A stretch of 6,449 nucleotides of DNA from Candidatus Latescibacterota bacterium (GCA_018667995.1 JABIQT010001028.1:1-6449), one strand, 5' to 3'. Counted from the stretch's first letter, positions 1 through 6,021 are shown. Notes: a model not told the origin generated them from the sequence alone. Translations and numbers: made by a program.

Positions 1-591
1 ACCTGATTTCTCGGCGTCTCTAAACCGCGAAAGATCGATGGCACATGGAATCGTGGCGAACCGATTTTCGGGTGCTATCCCATACGTAATGTGATCTCGT
101 TTTCCGAGATCAGTAAGTGTAATTATACGGTCAGTACCACGTGCCATGAGTTTCTCAAGCAAGATAAAGAAGCGAGAAGTGAAGCGGTCGAAATATCCGT
201 GGAAGATGTGTCCATGAGGTGCGTGGACGACGACTGGCGTGCCGGCTATTTTCGCCGCGATACGGCCGAGGATACCGGCCTTAGATGTGTGGGTGTGTAC
301 AACATCCGGCTGGCTCTGTTTGAGTAGTCTTGTAAGATCTCTACAGGCTGCTATATCATCCAGCAGATTTATATCCCGCCGCAATCTCGGAAGGATGGTA
401 ATTGGTATACCTGTCTGTTCGGAAAAGGCCTCCAAGTCGTAGACGGGTTCAACGGTGTGGCCGGTAACAATGCGCGTATCATACCTATCTCGGTCCAGGC
501 GTGCTGCCAGTTCCATAGCAACTTCTGCCGAGCCACCTCTGTCAAGCCTTGTAATAATGTGCGTCAGTTTGACACGCGCTGTAGCTGTCAC
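1..591 (-). CDS. GT4-type glycosyltransferase, N-terminal part (3' end outside window)
   Basis: Reading the minus strand from 591 to the left edge gives 197 codons without a stop, so the gene is cut by the window. The product looks like the acceptor-side Rossmann domain of a GT-B fold, GT4-family glycosyltransferase. Seen directly: a first strand and glycine loop (LTHIITRLDRGGSAE, residues 9-23), VVHTHTSKAGILGR at 97-110, HGHIFHGYF at 126-134, and the interdomain element IPCAIDLSRF at 181-190. These match bacterial GT4 enzymes that add sugars to lipid-linked glycans at the inner membrane; donor and acceptor cannot be told. The donor-binding domain with the EX7E motif lies outside. The start is a GTG without a clear Shine-Dalgarno; the frame continues open upstream into the radical SAM gene but offers no ATG, GTG or TTG there. 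It follows the radical SAM gene by 52 bases. Confidence 0.9.
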   Translation of the reverse strand, partial: MTATARVKLTHIITRLDRGGSAEVAMELAARLDRDRYDTRIVTGHTVEPVYDLEAFSEQTGIPITILPRLRRDINLLDDIAACRDLTRLLKQSQPDVVHTHTSKAGILGRIAAKIAGTPVVVHAPHGHIFHGYFDRFTSRFFILLEKLMARGTDRIITLTDLGKRDHITYGIAPENRFATIPCAIDLSRFRDAEKSG

Positions 592-625
592 GATCGTTTT
601 CGCTTGTCTGAATGAGAGAGAATTT

Positions 626-636
626 CTATGGCATAG
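626..636. repeat. 11-bp perfect palindrome in the gap before the glycosyltransferase gene
   Basis: CTATG-G-CATAG forms 5-bp arms around one base, inside the 52-base gap between the radical SAM stop and the GT4 start. It is short enough to arise by chance and no function is claimed. Nothing else notable was seen in that gap. Confidence 0.3.
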
Positions 637-643
637 TCGCCCA

Positions 644-1813
644 TTAACCGTAACGATACAGTTCGGTGCATCCGCGTGCACAGACCGGAAAACGTTTCAT
701 TTCCTTGACCGTTCGCCGGTATTCCCGGAACGTTTCGTTATTCCAGATTTCGCTGAATTTATGGTCCCTGACATTGCCGAGGGCATAGTCCATGGAGTGA
801 TACTCTCGAACGTCTCCGTTCGGAAGTACGTAGGCGGCAATCCAAAGACTCAGACACCGCCCCTTGTACCCACCCGGTACGAACTGTTCGTCCGTGTACC
901 AGTTGTGCACTTCGTCGTCTGTCAGATTAGGATAGAAGGCCACAGCAACGGGAGAGTTGATCTTTCTCAGTCCTTCCATCTCCTTTATGAGCACCTTCGT
1001 ATCCATGTCCGGTAGCGCGTCCTGGACAAAACCGAACCAGTCCTGGCAGGGCTTACCGAATTTCTGCTCGTATATTTTGTTGTGAAGGTTGCAGACGTTC
1101 TGAGTCAGGAATAGAAGATGATGAAACGTACAAACCTGCGCTCCGAGTTTCTCGGCGCCTCGTAACACATTTGGCAGATCCTTGTAATTCACTTCATTGA
1201 TTGTGGTATTGGCAGAGATAAACGGCCGGTTTGTATTGTGCCTTATCTTGGCCTCCCGGATGGCCTCCATACCCTCCATCATACGCTGAAATGTACCCTT
1301 TAGACCGCGGGACGCATCGTGGACGTCTTCGTCTCCATCGACAGATAGAATGATTTCATCCATCTTTGCTTCAACGACCTCGTCCGCGTACTTGCTGAGT
1401 AGCATGCCGTTAGTAACCATATTCACACGCATACCCTTGCTCTTAATATATCGAACGATCTCGATCCAATCCTTATAGAGAGTCGGTTCCCCTCCGAACA
1501 GCGTAAAGGTAGGTCGTGAAGGTGCTACGTCATCAATCAGCGCCTTGTATTCTTCCAGGGATAGACTCGCCTTGAGTTCCTGCCCGGTCATGTCCTTGAA
1601 AGCTCCCGCATCACCCCACTGGCCACACATGTGGCAGCGCAGATTGCAGCGGAAGGTAAGGAATAGCGAGATCGTCTCAGGAGGGGCACTAAACCCGTCA
1701 CCCGTCCGATAGGATCTGTATGATTTGAACCGTGCCTGAAAGGCCTGATAGGCATACTTGGGTTGTTTTACGGCTTTCTTAAGGGTACGGCCGATATTGC
1801 GATAGGCCAGCAT
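644..1813 (-). CDS. Radical SAM protein with incomplete SPASM-like C-terminal domain
   Basis: This 389-residue protein carries the radical SAM cluster motif CNLRCHMC (C56, C60, C63), the GGEP motif at 107-110 that contacts SAM, and SVDG at 157-160, so it should bind [4Fe-4S] and cleave SAM. The C-terminal part resembles SPASM/Twitch domains: C320, then PNGDV at 331-335, LGNV at 345-348, EIWN at 355-358, and a terminal CARGC (C378, C382). The cysteine expected in CX9-15GX4C is Y338 here. The substrate is unknown; such proteins occur in surface-polysaccharide loci as well as in peptide-maturation systems, and no precursor peptide is visible. I chose ATG 1813 because GGAG lies 7 bases upstream; the frame stays open to an ATG at 1942 (43 more residues), but that stretch has no ribosome site and contains two inverted repeats. 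The gene lies between the PLP enzyme and glycosyltransferase genes, same strand. Confidence 0.9.
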   Translation of the reverse strand: MLAYRNIGRTLKKAVKQPKYAYQAFQARFKSYRSYRTGDGFSAPPETISLFLTFRCNLRCHMCGQWGDAGAFKDMTGQELKASLSLEEYKALIDDVAPSRPTFTLFGGEPTLYKDWIEIVRYIKSKGMRVNMVTNGMLLSKYADEVVEAKMDEIILSVDGDEDVHDASRGLKGTFQRMMEGMEAIREAKIRHNTNRPFISANTTINEVNYKDLPNVLRGAEKLGAQVCTFHHLLFLTQNVCNLHNKIYEQKFGKPCQDWFGFVQDALPDMDTKVLIKEMEGLRKINSPVAVAFYPNLTDDEVHNWYTDEQFVPGGYKGRCLSLWIAAYVLPNGDVREYHSMDYALGNVRDHKFSEIWNNETFREYRRTVKEMKRFPVCARGCTELYRYG

Positions 1814-1820
1814 AGCGGAG

Positions 1821-1824
1821 CTCC
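1821..1824 (-). promoter_or_regulatory. Ribosome binding site deciding the radical SAM start
   Basis: Minus-strand GGAG is 7 bases upstream of ATG 1813. The in-frame ATGs at 1855, 1852 and 1942 have no comparable site, so this favours the 389-residue form. Confidence 0.6.
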
Positions 1825-1852
1825 GATCCTCTGTGTTGCATCTATTATCCAT

Positions 1853-1892
1853 CATTGTGAACCGACGGAGAGTACCGTCACCATTCACAATG
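1853..1892. repeat. Two-tier inverted repeat in the radical SAM leader
   Basis: Perfect 9-bp arms CATTGTGAA (1853-1861) and TTCACAATG (1884-1892) enclose a second perfect pair, GACGG (1864-1868) and CCGTC (1875-1879), around a six-base loop. Between the tiers are 2 and 4 unpaired bases. As RNA from the minus strand this would fold into a two-stem hairpin ending 39 bases before the preferred radical SAM start; as DNA it could be a dyad operator. There is no T-run after it, so it is not a classical intrinsic terminator. Function is inferred only. Confidence 0.55.
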
Positions 1893-1921
1893 CGAATTTG
1901 AACTGACTGTGGCACGTGTGG

Positions 1922-1943
1922 AATGGGAAATGCAACTCCCATT
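1922..1943. repeat. Inverted repeat shortly after the PLP-enzyme stop
   Basis: AATGGGA (1922-1928) and TCCCATT (1937-1943) are perfect 7-bp arms around an 8-base loop, 24 bases beyond the stop of the PLP-enzyme gene on the minus strand. The bases that follow on that strand are not T-rich, so a rho-independent terminator is not supported; a stabilising 3' hairpin or protein site is possible. Confidence 0.4.
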
Positions 1944-1967
1944 TGTGCAAAGAGTTACGAGCAGGTT

Positions 1968-3167
1968 CTAAGCACCTCGGGAAAGCGCTGATCTGATTGT
2001 GTCGACGATATTGGTTAAGGTCGTAGAATCTATTAACGGGTGGGTAGGTATCAGAATAATGTGGTCTGACATATAACTGGCATTCGGAAACGGATCATCC
2101 GTGCCGCCATATCCCATGTCATAAATACGATGAAGCGGGTCTGGATAGAGTTTCGTTACCTCCACTCCGGTTCTCTCGAATATCATGCCAACCAGCCGTG
2201 AGCGCAATTCTGGATCATCGACCAGTACGGGAAACTGATTATACACCGTATACGTCTGATCAATCAGTACAGGCGTACGTATCCCGCTGAGGCCCTGCAG
2301 GCTGTCACCAAGGAAACTGCCGTTTCTATGGCGTAAATCGCATATGGCCTCAGCACGGTTCATGAGGGTAATTCCCGCGCCAGCAAGCACATCCGGAAAT
2401 TGAAATGAGACAAAGTCCGTGTGCAGTGATGTGTACTTGTATCGACTTATCAGTGCATGCAAAAGCGTGTAGCCAACAGGTCGAACGGCTACACTGAGCG
2501 CCGTCAGGTTTAGAAGTAACTTCGCCTGGTGTGTCATGTTGGCTATAGGTAGCTTTTTTCGCTCCGCCTCGATGAGCTCAAACAGTTCGTCATCTTCTGT
2601 GGCGACTGCGCCACCGACCAGGGTTGACAGATTCTTTCCGCGGTTGAAGCTGATGAATCCCACGTCTCCCAGGGTACCTGTCTGTTTTCCCTGTACCGTT
2701 GTGCCAAATGATGAAGCAGCATCATCAATCACTGCAATGTCTCGATCCGCGATTACTCGGCGGATAGCCGCTACATCCGACGCCAGTCCGAACATGTGTA
2801 CAGGCATGACGCACAAAGTGTCCGAGGTGATCGCCGCATCAAGGCTATCGTGGTCAAGATTGAAAGTTTCGAGCGACACTTCGCAGCATCGAGGTATCAG
2901 CCCTGCTTTACGGATCGGAAGGGTCAGCGACGGTGCGGTGTATGCCGGAATGATTACCTCGCGGCGCGAAGATCGCTGTGCCAATGCGAGCATCGTAATG
3001 TAGCCGGCGGTGGTGCCGGAATTCACGAGGCACAGATCAGGCGTCTGGAGGTATGACTTGAGACGGGATATGTAACGGTCTATCTGATGCCGCCAGAGCC
3101 CTGCGGTGGCGGACGCGATATCGTTGAGGAGCAGCGGCGTGCCTGCAGATGGTATGCGAGTTTTCAT
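1968..3167 (-). CDS. DegT/DnrJ/EryC1/StrS-family PLP-dependent aminotransferase
   Basis: The 399-residue product has the layout and length of the fold-type I sugar aminotransferase family. Visible marks are NSGTTAG (49-55) for cofactor phosphate contact, PAYTAPS (74-80), the MPVHMFG segment (121-127), the cofactor-ring aspartate in IDDAASSFG (D149), and the Schiff-base lysine in SFNRGKNLS (K178). The tail IPTHPLID (373-380) also fits. Relatives transfer an amino group from glutamate to a keto-sugar nucleotide, giving 3- or 4-amino sugars for O-antigen, capsule or glycolipid; the exact substrate is not readable. An unusual hydrophobic stretch at about 215-240 may touch the membrane. ATG 3167 is 18 bases after the response-regulator stop, with a G-rich stretch about 11 bases upstream, so translation may be coupled. 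A dehydratase of the same family cannot be excluded, but the lysine argues for aminotransferase. Confidence 0.9.
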   Translation of the reverse strand: MKTRIPSAGTPLLLNDIASATAGLWRHQIDRYISRLKSYLQTPDLCLVNSGTTAGYITMLALAQRSSRREVIIPAYTAPSLTLPIRKAGLIPRCCEVSLETFNLDHDSLDAAITSDTLCVMPVHMFGLASDVAAIRRVIADRDIAVIDDAASSFGTTVQGKQTGTLGDVGFISFNRGKNLSTLVGGAVATEDDELFELIEAERKKLPIANMTHQAKLLLNLTALSVAVRPVGYTLLHALISRYKYTSLHTDFVSFQFPDVLAGAGITLMNRAEAICDLRHRNGSFLGDSLQGLSGIRTPVLIDQTYTVYNQFPVLVDDPELRSRLVGMIFERTGVEVTKLYPDPLHRIYDMGYGGTDDPFPNASYMSDHIILIPTHPLIDSTTLTNIVDTIRSALSRGA

Positions 3168-3185
3168 ACCGCCGATGTCCCCCGG

Positions 3186-4163
3186 TCACCCTGTTTCGAT
3201 CGAACGTTCCAACGCGACCAGGAGCATCTCCGCAGATCTTGAGTCCTCGGGGCAGTTCACGACGCCATATTGGGACTTAATGCGATGGGGTATTTGTGCC
3301 GATTCCGGCGGATTTGCAGCGAGTCCATTGATTTCATCACAGAGCCCGGTTGCTTCCTCGGTGGCCTGCGGCAACATGAGGACAAATCGATCATCATCAT
3401 ATCGTGCCAGAAGATCTCCCTCCCGCAGACGACTCTTGATCGCATCCGCTATCCATCTTAGTGTATCAATATCGATCTCATTGGGTGTATCAGCAGATGG
3501 CTCCGCGTAGGCGAATTCGAAGACGGCCAAGGCGAAGTTCCAATGGTATCTTTTGGCTCTCACCACATCTTCTATAATATGCTGCTCAAAATACTGACGA
3601 TTGAATAACCCGGTGTCTTCGTCGATAAAGCTCGACTCTCGCAGCGTCTGATTGATCTCGGCCAGCATCAAGAGGGTGTCCTCTAATTGCTGATTCGCGT
3701 CGGTCAGTTCCGCTGTTTGTTCGCCGACCCTTGTTTCGAGACCGACATTGGTCTCTTCCAGCTGTTTCATCAGCAGTTGGTTCTGGAGCCCGAGCTGGCG
3801 CTTTTCGAGTGCTCGTTGTACAGTCGGACGGATTCGTTGGGGGATTTCCTCCGGTTTCTTGAGGAAATCATAACCGCCTGCTCGCAGTACGTCGATGGTC
3901 ATTTCCAGAGTGCCGAACCCCGTCAACACCACGACTTCGACGGTAGCATCCAGTGCCCGTATGGCTTTCATCATCGAAACGCCGTCCATATTCGGCATTT
4001 TAACATCTGTAACGATGACGTCGAATTCCCCCGGCTTGAACGTACGAAGCCCCTCCTCACCGTCCGTAGCAGTGGTTACGGTGTATCCATCGTGTTCCAG
4101 GAGATCCTTGAGCAATCCCAGAACACGAGGATCATCTTCTACAATCAGTAACCGACCTTCCAT
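3186..4163 (-). CDS. Response regulator: REC domain, coiled coil, degenerate GGDEF domain
   Basis: Residues 1-120 form a receiver domain with acidic pocket D10/D11, phosphoacceptor D53 in VTDVKMPNMDG, T81 and K103-P104, so it should be phosphorylated by an unseen histidine kinase. A long Q/E/L-rich helix (about 117-177) looks like a dimeric coiled-coil linker. Residues 180 to about 325 follow the GGDEF fold: DEDTGLFNR at 181-189 corresponds to the usual D-LTGL-NR, but the active-site GGDEF is DDDRF (256-260), losing both glycines and the glutamate. Cyclase activity is therefore unlikely. The inhibitory-site motif RxxD is kept as REGD (247-250), exactly five residues before the degenerate motif, so it may bind c-di-GMP as an effector. 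ATG 4163 is preferred over GTG 4166 because AGGGA lies 5 bases before it. It precedes the PLP-enzyme gene by 18 bases, suggesting control of the glycan genes. Confidence 0.92.
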   Translation of the reverse strand: MEGRLLIVEDDPRVLGLLKDLLEHDGYTVTTATDGEEGLRTFKPGEFDVIVTDVKMPNMDGVSMMKAIRALDATVEVVVLTGFGTLEMTIDVLRAGGYDFLKKPEEIPQRIRPTVQRALEKRQLGLQNQLLMKQLEETNVGLETRVGEQTAELTDANQQLEDTLLMLAEINQTLRESSFIDEDTGLFNRQYFEQHIIEDVVRAKRYHWNFALAVFEFAYAEPSADTPNEIDIDTLRWIADAIKSRLREGDLLARYDDDRFVLMLPQATEEATGLCDEINGLAANPPESAQIPHRIKSQYGVVNCPEDSRSAEMLLVALERSIETG

Positions 4164-4168
4164 CACAT

Positions 4169-4173
4169 TCCCT
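4169..4173 (-). promoter_or_regulatory. Ribosome binding site of the response regulator
   Basis: Minus-strand AGGGA is 5 bases before ATG 4163 and only 2 bases before the adjacent GTG at 4166, favouring the ATG. Confidence 0.5.
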
Positions 4174-4218
4174 AATTTTAAACCGTGTTAGGCGGATCCG
4201 TGGAATCCCTGAAGTCAG

Positions 4219-4791
4219 CTAATCAGTCGGTTCTTCGTCTGCGGCTGCCGCGGGCGGATCCGTCGCATCGATTTCGCTATTGTCTGGCGCAGGTTCGGAC
4301 ATGCTGTCTGGCGATGTCGTCTCGGACGACGTATCATCCATGGGCATTTCGTCTGCAGAACTGTTTGCCATCTCGGCGTCCGCGGGCTCTGGGTTTCGAC
4401 TCCGATAGGCCATCAGGTTTTCGAGTACCCGCAAACCCCTCGCATTTTCCTGAAGGGCGGCCTCAATGTTCCCGTCCTCACGGTACTGCTCCGATAGCTG
4501 CTTGTGGAGTTGGGCGAGTTCGAAGTAGATGCCAACCTGTGATGAATCCGCCCTGATAGCGCGGTTGAATTCGATAACAGCCGTATCCAATCGTTCTTCT
4601 TCTATGGCCATATCGGCACGAAATAGGGCCTCTTCCACGGCCATTTGCCCCTCTCTCAGTTCAGTCGAGGCTGCAATGGCACTCTCCATGGTATCCTCGC
4701 TGCTACCGCCACCGAAGAGAAAACACCCCGTTGAAGACATCATAACCAGGGCTCCGATCCCCAGGAGCATGCAACGATGCAAGTAAATCAT
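4219..4791 (-). CDS. TPR-like lipoprotein with acidic low-complexity tail
   Basis: The 190-residue product begins with a lipoprotein signal: a hydrophobic segment (about 8-19) and the lipobox STGC with the acylated cysteine at 23. Residue +2 is Phe, not Asp, so outer-membrane sorting is likely in a Gram-negative cell. A Gly/Ser spacer follows, then helical repeats that fit one or two TPR units (about 51-84 and 87-124, with the pattern A-EEERLDTAVIEFNRAI and DGNIEAALQENARGL). From about 133 to the end the chain is rich in D, E, S, P, A and probably disordered. TPR lipoproteins commonly scaffold envelope complexes; the partner here is unknown. The start ATG has a strong GGGAGGT five bases upstream. 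It lies 67 bases after the cytochrome c stop and 55 before the response-regulator start. I do not recognise a named family. Confidence 0.85.
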   Translation of the reverse strand: MIYLHRCMLLGIGALVMMSSTGCFLFGGGSSEDTMESAIAASTELREGQMAVEEALFRADMAIEEERLDTAVIEFNRAIRADSSQVGIYFELAQLHKQLSEQYREDGNIEAALQENARGLRVLENLMAYRSRNPEPADAEMANSSADEMPMDDTSSETTSPDSMSEPAPDNSEIDATDPPAAAADEEPTD

Positions 4792-4796
4792 TCAAT

Positions 4797-4803
4797 ACCT
4801 CCC
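4797..4803 (-). promoter_or_regulatory. Strong ribosome binding site of the lipoprotein gene
   Basis: Minus-strand GGGAGGT with a 5-base spacer before ATG 4791 is the best Shine-Dalgarno match in the window and fixes that start. No convincing promoter was seen in the 67-base gap it lies in. Confidence 0.7.
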
Positions 4804-4858
4804 ACTCTGTCGAATTACGTCCGTTATCTTCTAACTTCCTGTTTACAACGAGATATTT

Positions 4859-5179
4859 CTAAAAGGACTTAAGTTTAAGAGCCGCTGCCTTCATATCAAA
4901 ATCCCTGCCACGGTGGTCCAGGTGACAGTCGGCACACAGCAGTTTTTCTTTTCCATGGTCAGGTTCGATCTGGAACTGGAACTCGTGACAAGCCTTACAT
5001 TTATCATTAGACACGGCGCCCCAGGGCTCATGGCATTTCTGGCAGTCGCCGTCTGCACTGGCGTGCCCTTGTAACAACGGCCCACTTTGAAATGCGGCTT
5101 CACCCTCGATTAGATAGGCCCCGATCATAAATCCGAAAGATGCGATGACGCTGGCAATGACCACATATCTGATGAGCAA
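4859..5179 (-). CDS. Membrane-anchored trihaem cytochrome c (CXXCH, cytochrome c3-like)
   Basis: This 106-residue protein has an N-terminal hydrophobic helix (about 5-23) with no obvious cleavage site, so it probably stays anchored with its haems in the periplasm. Three CXXCH haem-attachment motifs are present: CQKCH (46-50), CKACH (61-65) and CADCH (82-86). There are exactly three other histidines, H39, H75 and H89, enough to give each haem bis-histidine coordination as in low-potential cytochrome c3-type proteins; the CHLDHRG segment is typical of that group. Its role is electron transfer, presumably receiving electrons from or donating them to the cytochrome b encoded 8 bases upstream. The start is TTG: no ATG is near, and GAAGGGG overlapping the cytochrome b stop supplies a ribosome site. 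The terminal partner is not in the window. Confidence 0.9.
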   Translation of the reverse strand: MLIRYVVIASVIASFGFMIGAYLIEGEAAFQSGPLLQGHASADGDCQKCHEPWGAVSNDKCKACHEFQFQIEPDHGKEKLLCADCHLDHRGRDFDMKAAALKLKSF

Positions 5180-5182
5180 TTA

Positions 5183-5189
5183 CCCCTTC
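5183..5189 (-). promoter_or_regulatory. Ribosome binding site overlapping the cytochrome b stop, for a TTG start
   Basis: GAAGGGG on the minus strand shares its first bases with the TGA of the cytochrome b gene and lies just before TTG 5179. The overlap points to translational coupling of the two cytochromes. Confidence 0.5.
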
Positions 5190-5985
5190 AATAATATAGT
5201 TCCGTAACAATATGAACAAGAAGCAATGTCATAAGCGCGGCTGAAAGCGGTATATGCGACCAGAGCCATTGACGGATTATGCGTTGGCAGAACATCTGCC
5301 TGTCAAGCTGTTGGTATCGTGTCATCAGAACGTCGGCTGCTAGGAAAGATGCCTGTTCCACAGCGTCTAGTTGATCGGTATCCACCGCCAAGTTCAGAGC
5401 CCGGCGCCGTCGAATCCACCATCCGATGATGTGGAACGGGTTAAGCGAAACCGGGTATGTTCGACCCGAAAATGTCATCTGCACTGCGGCAGCAAAGGAG
5501 GATGACGCCTCATTCTGGATATCGAAGATCTCTTGCCGCATTTCTGCCAGACTTTGCAGAAGCGATTCCTCACGAAATGTATTGTTGCCCATTCTGGCGA
5601 TAGAATACGGGAGCACTTCGTAGAGGATTGTGCCAGCAAATCCACTGATCATCGTCAGAATGAACACTACGGATAGTACGATGGAGATCGTACCGATCAT
5701 CTGGAAGCCAGCGTGCATACCAACGATCAGTCCGGTCAATATTCCCAGGCTTACATGTGATCGCATCCAAACGTCAAGGGATCCTACCGGTCTCTGGTAT
5801 TGTCGCTTCCTGATGGGGAGCAGCATCAGAATAATGACCAGTAATGTTCCAATGATTCCTAGAGTATAACCAATGAAACCACCACCACGCGGAACGGAGA
5901 CGGCTGCGTAATATGCGTAAAACCCAATCAGCGCGGCACAGAACAGGATGGTAACATACAACCAGCGCCTGTTTACAATGTACAT
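5188..5985 (-). CDS. Integral-membrane dihaem cytochrome b (ferric-reductase/NOX-like helix pattern)
   Basis: The 265-residue product has about five membrane helices: roughly 9-31, 37-57, 77-95, 97-121 and 243-262. Helices 3 and 5 each carry two histidines 14 positions apart, H77/H91 and H244/H258. That HX13H pairing in helices 3 and 5 is the haem-binding layout of the ferric reductase/NADPH oxidase membrane domain and resembles that of bc-type cytochrome b, so two stacked b haems across the membrane are expected. Basic residues at 59-76 and 192-195 place the 2-3 loop and the long 4-5 loop (122-240) in the cytoplasm by the positive-inside rule, with the C-terminus outside. No flavin or NAD(P) domain is present. 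ATG 5985 follows GGGGTGG by 8 bases; the frame is open upstream to a TTG at 6060, but those residues look non-coding. It is the first gene of the minus-strand run. Confidence 0.85.
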   Translation of the reverse strand: MYIVNRRWLYVTILFCAALIGFYAYYAAVSVPRGGGFIGYTLGIIGTLLVIILMLLPIRKRQYQRPVGSLDVWMRSHVSLGILTGLIVGMHAGFQMIGTISIVLSVVFILTMISGFAGTILYEVLPYSIARMGNNTFREESLLQSLAEMRQEIFDIQNEASSSFAAAVQMTFSGRTYPVSLNPFHIIGWWIRRRRALNLAVDTDQLDAVEQASFLAADVLMTRYQQLDRQMFCQRIIRQWLWSHIPLSAALMTLLLVHIVTELYY

Positions 5986-5993
5986 TATGAAGA

Positions 5994-6000
5994 CCACCCC
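5994..6000 (-). promoter_or_regulatory. Candidate ribosome binding site of cytochrome b
   Basis: GGGGTGG on the minus strand, 8 bases before ATG 5985. It is the only G-rich purine run near the plausible starts and argues against the longer GTG/TTG forms. No clear promoter was seen in 5986-6060. Confidence 0.4.
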
Positions 6001-6021
6001 GTTGTAGCTTTCGGGCAGCAC

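Larger units (their letters stand above)
1..5985 (-). other. Putative seven-gene minus-strand operon (cytochromes, lipoprotein, regulator, glycan enzymes)
   Basis: Seven genes face the same way with gaps of 8, 67, 55, 18, 154 and 52 bases and no convincing terminator between them. The longest gap, with two inverted repeats, could mark an internal promoter or processing site before the radical SAM gene. Co-transcription is inferred from spacing only. Confidence 0.45.

Noticed and set aside
455-1015. A 186-codon plus-strand open frame across the radical SAM and glycosyltransferase genes
   Set aside because: It spans two real genes and their gap on the other strand, and its translation shows no coherent domain.
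1814-1942. N-terminal extension of the radical SAM protein to ATG 1942
   Set aside because: There is no ribosome site at that ATG, the stretch contains nested inverted repeats, and ATG 1813 has GGAG at proper spacing.
2536-3003. A 155-codon plus-strand open frame inside the PLP-enzyme gene
   Set aside because: It is antisense to a clearly recognisable DegT-family protein and has no family-like motifs; the opposite frame is open by codon bias.
4194-4208. Small hairpin between the lipoprotein and response-regulator genes (GGATCC...GAATCC)
   Set aside because: Six pairs with one mismatch or wobble and no T-run; too weak to call a terminator.
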